Shown here: piece after piece, positions 1-9,009 of the stretch
Numbering within the stretch: the first letter of the stretch is position 1
Layout of the letters: the number at the start of each line of letters is the position of its first letter
Assembly (NCBI GenBank): GCA_020847695.1
Contig: JADLBP010000321.1
Coordinates: forward strand, 1-32,935
DNA length: 32,935 bases
Source of the DNA: Planctomycetota bacterium
Lineage (GTDB): Bacteria; Planctomycetota; UBA1135; GCA-002686595
Direction of reading: 5' to 3'
The notes under the pieces: model-generated
The model's database searches: none
Told to the model about the DNA's origin: nothing
What the model saw: the letters and a program-made list of their open reading frames with translations, nothing else
Made by a program: the position numbers and the translations under genes

Positions 1-1363
1 ACGCCTCGAGACCGCTCGCGACCTCGGCCTGGAACGCGCGCGCCGGCTCGGTGTCGAGATCGCCGACGTGTTGCGACGCGAACGCTTCGCCCTCGACCGC
101 GAGCGCGACCGTGTTCTGCAGGTGGCCGCCGAGCGCGAGCACGGGCTCGCGCGCCGCGAGCGGCAGCGCGACGGGCTCGGGCACGTACCCGCGCGAGCGC
201 CGGACCAGCGCATGGCCGTTCGAGAGCGTGCGCACGACCGAGTCGTCGCAGCGACGCACGACCTCGCGTTCATGGCTCAACAGCACGTCCGCGAGCCCGC
301 GCAGCTTCGACCGCGCTTCGTCGACGGTCCGGCAGATCGGCTCGTCGTGCAGGTTACCGGACGTCATCACCAGCGCGCGATAGGGCGCGCAGCGGAACAG
401 CTCGACGTGCAACGGAGTCGTCGGCAGCAGGACTCCGAGGTCTTCGCTCTCGGGCGCGACCTCGGCGGCGATCGCGCTCGACGCGCGGCGCGGCGCGAGC
501 AGGATCGGCGCGCGCGGCGAAGCGAGCAGGCGCTCGTCCTCGGGGCGCAGCACGGCGAGCTCGCGCGCGGTCGCGAGGTCGCGCACCATCACCGCGAACG
601 GCCGATGCGGACGGCGCTTCTCGGCGCGCAGGCGGCGTAGCGCGGCGGAGTCGTCGGCGAGGCACGCGAGCTGGAAGCCGCCGAGCCCTTGCAGCGCGAC
701 GATGCGACCCGAGGCGAGCGCGGCGCGCGCGAGGCCGAGCGCGTGCTCGCCGCTCGCGAGGAGCTCGCCCCCGGTCCTCGCGGTGCCTCCGCAGCGCTCG
801 AGCACGACCCTCGGCCCGCAGTCCGGGCAACACGTCGGCTCGGCGTGGAAGCGGCGATCGCGCGGGTCGGCGTACTCCGCCGCGCAGCGCGCGCACAGCG
901 GGAAGCGCGCCATCGACGTGCGCTCGCGATCGTAGGGGAGCGCGGTGACGAGCGTGAACCTCGGCCCGCAGTGCGTGCACGTCGTGAACGGGTACGCGTG
1001 GCGACGATCGGTCGGGTCGTCGAGCTCGGCGCGGCACGCGTCGCAGAGCTTCGCGTCCGGCGGCACGAGCGCGCGTCGGCGCGGGCCGGCCAACGACGTC
1101 TCGACCGCGAACGTGCGCTCGCCGCGCGGCGCGAGCTCGCTCTCCTCGGTGCCGTCGAGCCGCGCGAGCGGCGGCAGCTCGGCGGAGAGGCGCGCGCCGA
1201 ACGCGCGCACCGCTTCGACGCTGCCCTCGATCTCGATCGTCGCGCCGTCGGCGTCGTTGCGGACGGAGCCGGCGAGGCCGAGCTCGCTCGCGAGCCGGTG
1301 CACCGTCGGCCGGAAGCCGACGCCTTGCACCGTCCCGCGACAGCGGATGCGGCGTCGGATCAC
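1..1363 (-). CDS. hypF: Carbamoyltransferase HypF (3' end outside window)
   Basis: HypF makes the cyanide ligands of the [NiFe] active site from carbamoyl phosphate, working with HypE in the cytoplasm. The visible 454 codons show the family order. An N-terminal acylphosphatase domain carries GTVQGVGFRP with catalytic Arg18 and Asn36. Two zinc fingers of the form Cx2Cx18Cx2C follow (Cys107/110/129/132 and Cys157/160/179/182), then a YrdC-like domain, then the start of the Kae1-like domain (GGHLQNTVALA, SQHVGDLDT). The frame is open to the left edge, so roughly the last 300 residues expected for the family are missing from view. The start is a GTG whose GTGA overlaps the hypB stop, implying translational coupling; it leaves only six residues before the conserved RCRGTVQGVG. 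Last visible gene of the hydrogenase operon. Confidence 0.95.
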   Translation of the reverse strand, partial: MIRRRIRCRGTVQGVGFRPTVHRLASELGLAGSVRNDADGATIEIEGSVEAVRAFGARLSAELPPLARLDGTEESELAPRGERTFAVETSLAGPRRRALVPPDAKLCDACRAELDDPTDRRHAYPFTTCTHCGPRFTLVTALPYDRERTSMARFPLCARCAAEYADPRDRRFHAEPTCCPDCGPRVVLERCGGTARTGGELLASGEHALGLARAALASGRIVALQGLGGFQLACLADDSAALRRLRAEKRRPHRPFAVMVRDLATARELAVLRPEDERLLASPRAPILLAPRRASSAIAAEVAPESEDLGVLLPTTPLHVELFRCAPYRALVMTSGNLHDEPICRTVDEARSKLRGLADVLLSHEREVVRRCDDSVVRTLSNGHALVRRSRGYVPEPVALPLAAREPVLALGGHLQNTVALAVEGEAFASQHVGDLDTEPARAFQAEVASGLEA

Positions 1364-2034
1364 GCCGTCGCCACTACGCCGCGCTTCTCGCCGAGCGCAC
1401 TCCGGAGCAGGTCGCACCATGACTCGAGACCCTTCTCGTCGACGACCGACGTCAGCAGGACTCGCGCGTTCGGACGCAACGTCGTGATCTCACCGCGGAC
1501 GCGTTCGACGTCGAACGCGACGTACGGCAAGAGATCGCTCTTCGTGATCAGCGCGACCGAGGCGCGCGAGAAGATCCCGGGGTACTTGAACGGCTTGTCG
1601 TGCCCCTCGGTGACCGAGAGCAACACGATCTTGAAGTCCTCGCCGAGCGCGAACGACGCCGGGCAAACGAGGTTGCCGACGTTCTCGATGAACAGGATGT
1701 CGAGCGGCCCGAAGCGCGCCGCGGCGAGCGCGTCGCGGACGTTGCGCGCCTCGAGGTGGCAGGCCCCGCCGGTGGTGATCTGTCGCGACGGGAGCCCGGC
1801 GGCGCGCAGGCGATCGGCGTCGCGCTCGGTCGCGATGTCTCCGACGATGCACGCGATCCGCAGCGAGCCGGCGAGCTTCCTCGCCGTCGCTTCGAGCAAC
1901 GCCGTCTTGCCCGAGCCGGGCGAAGAGATCAGGTCGACCACCAGCGTGCCTGCGCGCGCGAAGCGCTCACGCAGCTCGGCGGCGGCGGCTTCGTTCTCGG
2001 CGAGGATCTTCTGTCGGGCTTCGGTGGTCAGCAT
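1360..2034 (-). CDS. hypB: Hydrogenase nickel incorporation GTPase HypB
   Basis: HypB is the SIMIBI-class GTPase that, with HypA, delivers nickel to the hydrogenase large subunit precursor. The 224-residue protein has the P-loop SSPGSGKT at 37-44, GDIATERDADR near 65-75, the nickel/zinc site residues Cys92-His93 (GGACHLEA) and Cys124 (ENVGNLVCP), and the guanine-specificity motif TKSD. It lacks the His-rich N-terminal stretch and the CxxCGC high-affinity nickel motif found in some HypBs, so it is the short form. The ATG at 2034 was chosen because it overlaps the end of hypA by 7 bases and gives a normal family N-terminus (MLTTEARQKIL); the open frame continues further upstream but as an out-of-frame shadow of hypA. 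Its TGA overlaps the GTG start of hypF. Confidence 0.95.
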   Translation of the reverse strand: MLTTEARQKILAENEAAAAELRERFARAGTLVVDLISSPGSGKTALLEATARKLAGSLRIACIVGDIATERDADRLRAAGLPSRQITTGGACHLEARNVRDALAAARFGPLDILFIENVGNLVCPASFALGEDFKIVLLSVTEGHDKPFKYPGIFSRASVALITKSDLLPYVAFDVERVRGEITTLRPNARVLLTSVVDEKGLESWCDLLRSALGEKRGVVATA

Positions 2035-2390
2035 CGCAGCGCTCCGTTCTCGTTCGCGTACTCGATCTCGACGAGGTCGAGCTCGTCGCCGCCTTCCACG
2101 CGCAGCGGATCGCCGCACGCCGGACACAGGCGCAGCCACGAGCCGGGCTGGCGTTCCGGGACCTCGCCGCACGTCGCGCACACCTGGCGCGCGCGGCACC
2201 ATTCGACGACGAGCTCGCCGTGCTCGGATGCGACGCTCTGCCACGCGTGGGCGAGCTGCGTCGGTTCGACGCTCGCGAGCTCGCCGATCGCGACGCGCAC
2301 GGCGCGCACCGCTCGGTCGGATGGCCCGCGCTCGGCGCGGTCGGCCAGGACGAGCTTCAAGAGCCCCTCGACGATGCTCAGCTCGTGCAC
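2028..2390 (-). CDS. hypA: Hydrogenase nickel metallochaperone HypA
   Basis: HypA binds nickel and hands it to the hydrogenase large subunit together with HypB. The 120-residue length is typical. The N-terminus is MHELSIVEGL, with the nickel ligand His2 and conserved Glu3. The structural zinc site is two CxxC pairs, Cys71/Cys74 and Cys89/Cys92. The start overlaps the end of the maturation protease gene by 13 bases and the end overlaps hypB by 7 bases, so expression is probably translationally coupled. Found between the large-subunit protease and hypB, as expected for a complete nickel-insertion module. Confidence 0.95.
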   Translation of the reverse strand: MHELSIVEGLLKLVLADRAERGPSDRAVRAVRVAIGELASVEPTQLAHAWQSVASEHGELVVEWCRARQVCATCGEVPERQPGSWLRLCPACGDPLRVEGGDELDLVEIEYANENGALRC

Positions 2391-2881
2391 GCGCCCTCCC
2401 TGAGCTCCGAGAGCCGCGCGGCGATCCAGCGTTCGGCGAGCTCGGCCGCGCGCGGCAGCGCGCGCTCGACGTCGGGATCGAGTTCGGTGCCGGTGCGGAT
2501 CGACCGCGGCTCGACGCCGACCACCAGCACGTGATGGGGGAGCACGCCGAGCAACGCCGCGGTACCGAGCAGCGAAGCCGCGTTCCCGCCGTGCGCGCCG
2601 ATGCCGCGCGCCGCGCCGCGGTCGAGCGGGCGCTCGATCACGTGCACGGTGCCCGGCGCCGCGCCGAGCTCGACCGCGTCGAGCACGAGCAGCGCGGCGC
2701 GGTGCTCGAGCCAGCCGAGCAGCGCGAGCCCCAGCGTGCCGCCGTCGACGAACTCGACCCGCGGATCGGTGCCGCGCGTCGCGCGCAGGCGCTCGACCAG
2801 CGCCGGCCCGACGCCGTCGTCCTGCAGCAGCGCGTTGCCGACCCCGAGGACGAGGATCGGTGCTCGTGCGCCCGCGTTCAC
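2378..2881 (-). CDS. hyaD: Hydrogenase large-subunit maturation protease (HyaD/HupD type, family M52)
   Basis: This endopeptidase removes the short C-terminal tail of the large subunit after nickel insertion. The 167 residues contain GVGNALLQDDGVG at 13-25, where Asp22 stands at the nickel-ligand position usually occupied by Glu16 of HybD, then Asp68 (LVLDAVELG) and His97 (GAHGGN), matching the three-residue metal site of the family. The GTG start at 2881 overlaps the TGA of the cytochrome b gene as GTGA. A longer open frame exists upstream, but it is out of register with cytochrome b and gives arginine-rich nonsense. The substrate is very probably the product of the large-subunit gene two genes upstream, which ends in a 15-residue tail after its last active-site motif. 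The symbol is by analogy with E. coli. Confidence 0.93.
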   Translation of the reverse strand: MNAGARAPILVLGVGNALLQDDGVGPALVERLRATRGTDPRVEFVDGGTLGLALLGWLEHRAALLVLDAVELGAAPGTVHVIERPLDRGAARGIGAHGGNAASLLGTAALLGVLPHHVLVVGVEPRSIRTGTELDPDVERALPRAAELAERWIAARLSELREGACTS

Positions 2882-3597
2882 GGCTTCGCTCCGTCGTCGT
2901 CGCGTCGCTCGACCGGCTTGAACTTGAAGCCGGTGATCATCGAGCCGATCAGGCCGTTGCGGTATTGGCGCGAATCGAGCAGCACGATGTACACGTGTAC
3001 GATCGCGAACACCACGAAGCCCCACGCGAACAGGTGGTGCGCCATGTGCGTGCGCAACGAGCCGCCGCACAGCGGGATCACCCAACCGACGAGCCCGTCC
3101 CAGAAGCCGCCGGGGTTCGACTCCGAGTAGAGCGCGAAGCCGGTCAGGATCTGGCACCAGCCGAGCCCGATCACGAACAGCGTGTACGCGAGCCCGGCGA
3201 GCGCGTTGTGCCCGAGGTGCCCGTGGCCGACGTTGAGCGTCAGGTAGTCGGTCGCTTGCCGGACGAGGTCCGACCACCACTTGCGCTTCCACACCGCCGG
3301 GAAGCCCGAGCGCGCGTAGCGGTTGCCGAACCAGAAGAAGTACATGCGCCAGACGAACGCGACCGCGAAGACGAACGCGGCCGCGAAGTGGATCTGGCGG
3401 ATGCGCGCCATCACGAACACGTCGTACGCTTCGCCGTTGGCGCTGAGGAACGGATCGGCGATGTAGAGCCCGGTGGCGAAGAGCACGGAGATCGCCGCCG
3501 CGTTGATCCAGTGGAACGCGCGCACGCCCCACTGCCAGACGTAGATGCGCTCGTAGGTGACTCGCGGAGCGACCGGGGCTCGCGTGGTGGAGTTCAT
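2878..3597 (-). CDS. hyaC: [NiFe] hydrogenase b-type cytochrome subunit
   Basis: This is the integral membrane di-heme cytochrome that anchors the periplasmic hydrogenase dimer and passes electrons from its distal iron-sulfur cluster to the quinone pool. The 239-residue protein has four hydrophobic segments (about 33-50, 70-92, 132-158, 185-208) and the expected histidines: His29 (RAFHWINA), His70 (IRQIHF) and the MAHH and IVHVY histidines of the last helix pair, candidates for heme ligands. The start ATG at 3597 lies right behind the large-subunit stop, with GAGGAGG overlapping that stop codon. The end overlaps the maturation protease start. Its presence next to the subunits argues for a membrane-bound uptake enzyme rather than a soluble one. 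Confidence 0.93.
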   Translation of the reverse strand: MNSTTRAPVAPRVTYERIYVWQWGVRAFHWINAAAISVLFATGLYIADPFLSANGEAYDVFVMARIRQIHFAAAFVFAVAFVWRMYFFWFGNRYARSGFPAVWKRKWWSDLVRQATDYLTLNVGHGHLGHNALAGLAYTLFVIGLGWCQILTGFALYSESNPGGFWDGLVGWVIPLCGGSLRTHMAHHLFAWGFVVFAIVHVYIVLLDSRQYRNGLIGSMITGFKFKPVERRDDDGAKP

Positions 3598-3607
3598 GGC
3601 GGCCTCC

Positions 3608-5338
3608 TCAGCGCACGACGACCTCGGCGAGCTTGCGCCCGTCGGGACCGAACACGTGGGATGCGCACGCGAGGCACGGGTCGAACGAGTGGATCGTGCG
3701 CAGGATCTCCACCGGCTTCTCCGGATCGGCCATCGGCGTGCCGATCAGCGCGGCTTCGTACGCGCCGTGCTGGCCCTTCGCGTCGCGCGGGCTCGCGTTC
3801 CACGTCGAGGGCACGACGCACTGGTAGTTCGCGATCTTCTCGTCCTGGATGTGGATCCAGTGTCCGAGCGCGCCGCGCGGCGCCTCGGTGAAGCCGAAGC
3901 CCTTGCAGTCCTTCGGCCAGGTCGCGGGCTCCCAACGCTCGGTGTTCGCGGTGTTCCAATCGCCCGCCTTGACGTTGGCGATCAAGCGGTCGTACTCCGC
4001 CATCAGCCAGTGGATGCAGAGCTGCGTCTCCAGCCCGCGCGCGGCGGTGCGGCCGAGCGTCGAGAAGAGCGCGGTCGCCGGCACCTTCAACGCGCCGAGC
4101 GCGTCGTCGACGACCTGCTTGAAGTCCGCGCGGCCGCTCGCATAGCCGACCAACATGCGCGCGAGCGGTCCGACCTCGACCGCGTGGCCCTTCCAGCGCG
4201 GCGTCTTGAGCCACGAGTACGCCGAGTTCTCGTCGAGCGCTCGGTAGGGCGGCTTCGGGCCGGTGTAGTGCGGCTCGGTGACACCTTCGAACGGGTGCAG
4301 CGCGTCCTTGCCCGCCGGATAGCGGTACCACGAGTGCGCGATCTGCTCCTGGATCTCGTCGGGGTTCTTCGGGTCGAGCGGCAGGACCTCGCCGAGGTTC
4401 TTGCCGAGCACGACGCCGCGCGGGAACAGGAAGCCGTCGACGTCCTCGATGTGCTTCTGCGGCAGGTCGCCGTAGGCCATGTAGTTGCCGAGCCCGCCGC
4501 CGATCGACGCCCAATCGCCGTAGAACGACGCGATCGCGAGCAGGTCGGGCACGTAGAGCTGCTCGACGATCTCCTTCGCCTCGAGGATCTTCTCGCGGAC
4601 GAGCTGCAGTCGCTCGACGTTGATCGCGTTGTCGCTCTCGAGGTCGATCGCGCACGGCATCCCGCCGACCAAGTAGTTCGGGTGCGGGTTCTTGCCGCCG
4701 AAGACCGTGTGGATCTTGATCAGCTCCTTCTGCCACTTCAGCGCCTCGAGGTAGTGCGCGACCGCCATCAGGTTCGCCTCGGGCGGCAGCTTGTACGCGG
4801 GGTGGCCCCAGTAGGCGTTCGCGAAGATGCCGAGCTGGCCCGACTCGACGAACTTCTTCAGCGTCGCGTGCACGTCGGCGAAATAGCCCGGGCTCGACTT
4901 CGGCCAGCGCGGCGACACGGTCTCTGCGAGCTCGCTGGTCGCCTTCGGATCGGCGGAGAGCGCCGACACGACGTCGACCCAGTCGAGAGCGTGCAGGTGA
5001 TAGAAGTGGATCACGTGGTCCTGCACCATCTGGGTCAGGAACATGATGTTGCGGATGATGTTCGCGTTCGCCGGGATGCGGATCGCGAGCGCGTCCTCGA
5101 CCGCGCGGATCGACGCGAGCGCATGCACGGTCGTGCAAACGCCGCAGATGCGCTCGGTGAACGCCCACGCATCGCGCGGATCGCGACCGCGCAGGATCAC
5201 CTCGATCCCGCGCCACATCGTGCCGGTCGACAGCGCGTCGTGGATCACGCCCTTGTCGTCGAGCAGAGCCTCGACCCGCAAGTGCCCTTCGATGCGCGTC
5301 ACCGGATCGACGACCACGCGGTTCTTCGTGACGACCAT
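3608..5338 (-). CDS. hyaB: [NiFe] hydrogenase large subunit, group 1d-like
   Basis: This subunit carries the Ni-Fe(CN)2CO active site that splits H2. The 576 residues have the N-terminal motif RICGVC at 63-68 (Cys65, Cys68) and the C-terminal motif DPCLACASH at 553-561 (Cys555, Cys558, His561). The 15 residues after His561 are the tail removed by the maturation protease encoded downstream. Conserved stretches such as [12 protein letters not shown] and [10 protein letters not shown] resemble E. coli HyaB. Length is normal and there is no break. The ATG at 5338 is preceded by CAGGAGGCAACC, a strong ribosome binding site, 15 bases after the small-subunit stop. The subunit has no signal of its own, so it is presumably co-exported with the Tat-signal small subunit. 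Symbol by analogy; hupL is an equivalent name. Confidence 0.96.
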   Translation of the reverse strand: MVVTKNRVVVDPVTRIEGHLRVEALLDDKGVIHDALSTGTMWRGIEVILRGRDPRDAWAFTERICGVCTTVHALASIRAVEDALAIRIPANANIIRNIMFLTQMVQDHVIHFYHLHALDWVDVVSALSADPKATSELAETVSPRWPKSSPGYFADVHATLKKFVESGQLGIFANAYWGHPAYKLPPEANLMAVAHYLEALKWQKELIKIHTVFGGKNPHPNYLVGGMPCAIDLESDNAINVERLQLVREKILEAKEIVEQLYVPDLLAIASFYGDWASIGGGLGNYMAYGDLPQKHIEDVDGFLFPRGVVLGKNLGEVLPLDPKNPDEIQEQIAHSWYRYPAGKDALHPFEGVTEPHYTGPKPPYRALDENSAYSWLKTPRWKGHAVEVGPLARMLVGYASGRADFKQVVDDALGALKVPATALFSTLGRTAARGLETQLCIHWLMAEYDRLIANVKAGDWNTANTERWEPATWPKDCKGFGFTEAPRGALGHWIHIQDEKIANYQCVVPSTWNASPRDAKGQHGAYEAALIGTPMADPEKPVEILRTIHSFDPCLACASHVFGPDGRKLAEVVVR

Positions 5339-5353
5339 GGTTGCCTCCTGGGA

Positions 5354-6472
5354 TCAGCGTTGGGGGTTGTCGGGGTGGTTCGAGCCCTTGTCCGTGTCGC
5401 GCGAGAGCACTTGCTTCGCGCCGAACGACACCAAGTGCGCCGCCGCGCCGAGCGCCGCGGCGGTCGCCGCGACCTTGCCGATCGCCTGCGGCGTCGTCTC
5501 GACGCCGGGCAGCCGCGTGGTCGCGAGGCGCGCGTAGAACGGGCCGTCGTCCCAGAAGTTCGCTTCGCTGCAGCCGATGCAACCGTGCCCGGAACCGATC
5601 GGGAACGACACGCCGCCGTTCCACTTGATCGTCGAGCACGAGTTGTAGGTGGTCGGCCCGCGACAGCCCATCTTGTAGAGACACCACCCTTTCCTCGCGC
5701 CGTCGTCGTCCCAGCGCTCGACGAACTGGCCGGCGTCGAAGAACGCGCGTCGGTAGCACTTGTCGTGGATGCGCTGGCCGTAGAACATCTTCGGCCGGCC
5801 GACGCGATCGAGCTCCGGCAGCCGATCGAAGGTCAGCACGTGCGCGAGCAACCCGGTCATCACCTCCGCGATCGGCGGGCAGCCCGGCACCTTGACGATC
5901 GGCTTACCGTGGACGAGCTCGTGGATCGGCTTCGCGCCGGTCGGATTGGGCGACGCGGCCTGCACGCAGCCGTTGGACGCGCACGAGCCCCACGCGATCA
6001 CGAACTTCGCGTGCTCGGCGGTTTCGAGCAGCACCTTCTCGAACGTCTCGCCCGCGATCGTGCAGTACACGCCTCCGTCCTTGGTCGGCGCGTTGCCTTC
6101 GACGGCGAGCACGTATTCGCCCGGGTGCTCGGCGATCATCTTGCGGCGGATCTCCTCGACCTGCTCGCCGGCCGCCGCCTGCAACGTCTCGTCGTAGTCG
6201 AGCGAGATCATGTTGAGGATGACGTCCTGCGCGATCGGGTGGGACGAGCGGATGAACGACTCGCTGCAGCACGTGCACTCGAGCCCGTGCAGCCACAGCA
6301 CCGGGAGGCGCGGCTTGGTTTCGAAGGCGTGCGCGACTTGGGGGATGAAGCTCGCGTCGAGCCCCATCGCCGCGGTCGTGATCGCACAGAACCGCAGGAA
6401 ATCGCGTCGTTCGAAACCGTGCGTGCGCAGCAGGTCCCAGGTCGTCGGGCGCGTGCCTACGCTGGTCGCCAT
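5354..6472 (-). CDS. hyaA: [NiFe] hydrogenase small subunit, oxygen-tolerant (six-Cys proximal cluster) type
   Basis: This electron-transfer subunit carries three iron-sulfur clusters. The 372 residues begin with a twin-arginine signal (ERRDFLRF at 21-28, cleavage expected after AHA at 49). With that cleavage, the mature protein has Cys17, Cys19 and Cys20 (ECTCC), Cys115 and Cys120 (WGSCASNGC) and Cys149 (VPGCPP). These are exactly the positions in E. coli hydrogenase 1 that hold the [4Fe-3S] proximal cluster. Cys19 and Cys120 are the extra pair linked to oxygen tolerance. The rest follows HyaA closely ([28 protein letters not shown]). A weakly hydrophobic segment near 325-347 could be the C-terminal membrane anchor. 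ATG 6472 is fixed by AGGGAGGAG seven bases upstream. First gene of the operon; hupS is an equivalent name. Confidence 0.96.
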   Translation of the reverse strand: MATSVGTRPTTWDLLRTHGFERRDFLRFCAITTAAMGLDASFIPQVAHAFETKPRLPVLWLHGLECTCCSESFIRSSHPIAQDVILNMISLDYDETLQAAAGEQVEEIRRKMIAEHPGEYVLAVEGNAPTKDGGVYCTIAGETFEKVLLETAEHAKFVIAWGSCASNGCVQAASPNPTGAKPIHELVHGKPIVKVPGCPPIAEVMTGLLAHVLTFDRLPELDRVGRPKMFYGQRIHDKCYRRAFFDAGQFVERWDDDGARKGWCLYKMGCRGPTTYNSCSTIKWNGGVSFPIGSGHGCIGCSEANFWDDGPFYARLATTRLPGVETTPQAIGKVAATAAALGAAAHLVSFGAKQVLSRDTDKGSNHPDNPQR

Positions 6473-7209
6473 GGCTGTACTCCTCCCTAGGGGGCCGAAG
6501 GCCCGGGGCCCAATCGAGCAAACCCAGCCGGAGCGCGCGGTCGCGACCGGCACTGCGCTCAGTGTGGAAGAGTGCGCGCGATTTCGTGCCCGGTGCGACG
6601 CGCGTAGCGACTGTCGGAACCACTGCGTAGAGTGCGCAGAGCTCGCGGCGCGAGCCTCTCGACTCCGCGTCGAGTGCGCGCGGCGTCGAGGGCCGACGCG
6701 CTCGCTTGTTTCGCCCTCCTGACGATCACGCGGCTCGCGCGCGCACCCCTGCGCAGCGTGGCGGCGCTCGCGCGGCTCGACGCGCGACCGCGATCCTCGC
6801 GCGCCGGCTCGAGCGTCGAGACTGGACGCGCCGCGGCGAGGAGTCGCACGTCGCGCGTTCGTTCCGCTCGACGTTCGTGCGAACGAGCGAGCGAACGTGC
6901 GTCCGTGCGCGCGCTGCGAGCGCGCGGGACGGCGACCGCGCGAGAGCGACCGCGACGGAGGTGCGGTCGCGCACGCCATAGAGATTGCGCGGGAGCGCCG
7001 CGAGCACGCGCCTGGCGGGTCGCCCGCGCAGGCGGTCGATGACGTGGTCGTCGCGCGCTTCGACGCGCGTTGACAGCGCCGCGATCGCCTTCGAAGCTCG
7101 ACCTCGACATGCTCCACTCGATTCCGCACCGATCCGCGTCGCGCATCGCTCGCGACTCCGCGTCCCGACGGTCCTTCGCCTCCACGCCCCGAGCGTCGGA
7201 GCCGCGCCG
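6473..7209. promoter_or_regulatory. Divergent intergenic region between hydrogenase operon and RnfD-like gene
   Basis: This 737-base stretch separates two divergent starts and should hold promoters for both. I see no convincing gene: open frames here are arginine-rich and lack ribosome binding sites. Next to the hydrogenase start, a GGGCC-GAA-GGCCC hairpin (6492-6504) sits just upstream of the AGGGAGGAG ribosome binding site, so it would lie in the operon's mRNA leader. A perfect TTGACA at 7070-7075 faces the 7210 gene but has no good -10 at the right spacing. Several strong inverted repeats cluster at 6856-6926. No clear sigma-54 element was seen. Confidence 0.5.
6856..6926. repeat. Cluster of inverted repeats (potential hairpins)
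   Basis: CGTTCG at 6872-6877 and CGAACG at 6880-6885 are a perfect inverted repeat with a two-base gap. A wider pairing joins ACGTTCG (6871-6877) to CGAACGT (6892-6898), and an imperfect arm pair joins 6856-6870 with 6884-6897, so alternative folds are possible. Immediately after, CGCGCGCT (6908-6915) and AGCGCGCG (6919-6926) form a perfect 8-bp stem with a GCG loop. There is no T-run after either, so an intrinsic terminator is not evident. GC-rich DNA makes chance stems common; the density here is the only argument for a role. Confidence 0.35.
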
Positions 7210-8913
7210 ATGAGCGAAGTCAACCTCTGCGGCTCCGACCCCTCTGCGCCGTGCGCGTTCGAGCCCCGGCCGCTGCCGCGGTGGCAACGCTTCGGCGGCG
7301 TGCCGCTGTTGCTCGCGGCGGCGCTGCTCGCGTTCCTCGCGCTGCCGCGCGTCGCCGCGACGCCCGGGCTCGTCACTGCGTTCGTCGCGGCGAGCTCGTT
7401 GCTCGTGGTGTGGTCGCTGGTGCTCGCGAGCCGGTCGCGCGCGCTGCCGAGCTGCTTTCAGATCGAGCTCGTGCCGCTGATCAAGTCGCACTACATCCAG
7501 GCGAGCGTCCAGTTCACGCTCTACGCCTACTGGGGCTGGTACCACCGCGAGGTCTACGCCCAGCTACCGCTGATCCTCGCGCAGCTCGTCTTCCTCTACG
7601 CGTTCGACGCGTTGCTCTCGTGGTCGCGCGGCCGTGCGTGGCGACTCGGTTGCGGCCAGTTGCCGATCGTGCTCAGCACCAACGTCTTCATCTGGTTCAA
7701 GGACGACTGGTTCGTCTTCCAGTTCGCGTTGGTCGCCGCCGCCGCGCTCGGCAAGGAGTTCATCCGTTGGCAGCGCGACGGCCGCCGCGTGCACGTCTTC
7801 AACCCGTCCGCGTTCGCGCTGGCGCTGTGCGCGTTGGTGTTGATCGTCTCCGGCACCACCGACGTGACGTGGGCGGGTCGCATCGCCGACTCGTTCGACA
7901 AGCCGCCGCAGATCTACCTGGTGATCTTCCTGCTCGGCCTGGTCGTCCAGTACTTCTTCTCGGTCACGCTGATGACGGTCTCGGCGGTGGTCAGCCTCTG
8001 CGTGCTCGGCTTCGCCTACCAGTGGACCACCGGCACGTACCTGTTCGTCTTCTCGAACATCCCGGTGCCGGTCTTCCTCGGGTTGCACCTCCTGGTCACC
8101 GACCCCGCGACGTCGCCGCGGAGCAACGCCGGCAAGGTGATGTTCGGCGCGCTCTACGGCGCGGGCGCGTTCGCGCTCTACGGGCTGCTCGCGGAGTTCG
8201 ACGTGCCGACGGTGTACGACAAGCTCTTGCCGATCCCGGTGCTCAACCTGTGCGTGCCGTGGATCGATGCGCTCGCGCGGCGCGGCCTCGCGGGTGCCTA
8301 CGGGCGTTGGGAGGCCCGCCGCGACGCGCGGGGGCTCAACGTCGTGCACATGGGCGGTTGGTCGGTGCTCTTCACGGTGCTCCTGAGCACCGGCTACGTG
8401 CAGCGCGCGCACGAAGGCAGCACCTATCAGTTCTGGCGCCACGCCGTCGACGAAGGACGCTTCCGAGCCGAGCGAGGCTTGGTCGAGGTCGTCAAGTCGC
8501 AAGCGCGCGGCGGTTCGGCGTCGGCGTGGAACGAGCTCGGGCGGATGCACCTCGCCGGCGAGCTCGTCGAGCAGGACCGCGCGAAGGCGGTCCGCTACTT
8601 CGGCCAGGCGACCAAGCTCGGCAGCGTCGCCGGCGCCGCCAACCTGATCACGCTCTTCCTCTCGACCGACGGCGCGTTCTCCGGCCAAACCGTCGAGCAC
8701 GCGTTCGACCTGTTGGAGGCGGAGTGCGAGCGCGGCGCCGAGGGCGCGATCTACTACCTGCTCGGCAGCGCCTATCAGTTCGGTCTCGGACGGCCGGTCG
8801 ACGCCGCGCGAGCGGCCGCGTTGTTCGAGGAAGGCGCGCGGCGCGGCGACGCTCGGTGTCGAGGCGTGCTCGCGTCGTCGGGCCGTCCCGTGCCGGAGGC
8901 GAACGGCAAGTAG
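7210..8913 (+). CDS. Membrane protein: NqrB/RnfD/UnbU-like domain fused to Sel1-like repeats (copy A)
   Basis: The first ~400 of 567 residues are polytopic membrane sequence. They include FNPSAF at 197-202 and TDPATSP at 297-303, the kind of motifs found in the NQR2/RnfD/UnbU superfamily whose best known members are ion-pumping quinone or ferredoxin oxidoreductase subunits. From about 436 to the end are Sel1-like (TPR-related) repeats, for example [16 protein letters not shown] followed by [10 protein letters not shown] do not see the usual Dxx[ST]GA[ST] flavin-attachment motif; a [ST]GTT at 214-217 is shared with copy B. The ATG at 7210 matches the N-terminal layout of copy B. It is divergent from the hydrogenase operon and followed by an aldo/keto reductase 96 bases later. 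The function is not known; an electron-transfer role is inference. Confidence 0.85.
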   Translation: MSEVNLCGSDPSAPCAFEPRPLPRWQRFGGVPLLLAAALLAFLALPRVAATPGLVTAFVAASSLLVVWSLVLASRSRALPSCFQIELVPLIKSHYIQASVQFTLYAYWGWYHREVYAQLPLILAQLVFLYAFDALLSWSRGRAWRLGCGQLPIVLSTNVFIWFKDDWFVFQFALVAAAALGKEFIRWQRDGRRVHVFNPSAFALALCALVLIVSGTTDVTWAGRIADSFDKPPQIYLVIFLLGLVVQYFFSVTLMTVSAVVSLCVLGFAYQWTTGTYLFVFSNIPVPVFLGLHLLVTDPATSPRSNAGKVMFGALYGAGAFALYGLLAEFDVPTVYDKLLPIPVLNLCVPWIDALARRGLAGAYGRWEARRDARGLNVVHMGGWSVLFTVLLSTGYVQRAHEGSTYQFWRHAVDEGRFRAERGLVEVVKSQARGGSASAWNELGRMHLAGELVEQDRAKAVRYFGQATKLGSVAGAANLITLFLSTDGAFSGQTVEHAFDLLEAECERGAEGAIYYLLGSAYQFGLGRPVDAARAAALFEEGARRGDARCRGVLASSGRPVPEANGK

Positions 8914-9009
8914 CGTCCGGTTCTCCCCGCCGGATCTCCCGCGCTCACGGGTACGATGCCGGCGTGCGGCGCGCGTCGCCGTGGACGGCGGACTTCGAAG
9001 GAGGACGGG

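Noticed and set aside
689..3130. 813-codon plus-strand frame across hypF, hypB, hypA and the protease
   Set aside because: It runs antisense through four overlapping genes with clear catalytic motifs and is a compositional shadow.
3608..6472. Possible selenocysteine or sulfur-oxidising specialisation of the hydrogenase, suggested by the nearby senB-like gene
   Set aside because: All four active-site cysteines of the large subunit are ordinary Cys codons with no in-frame TGA at those positions.
3557..6490. Very long open frame on the plus strand antisense to the hydrogenase genes
   Set aside because: It mirrors three well-supported genes, is rich in Arg/Asp/Val/Leu as expected of a GC-rich shadow frame, and has no ribosome binding site.
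7070..7098. Perfect TTGACA as a promoter of the 7210 gene
   Set aside because: The sequence 17 bases downstream (GAAGCT) is not a credible -10, and it lies 134 bases from the start codon; kept only as a note.
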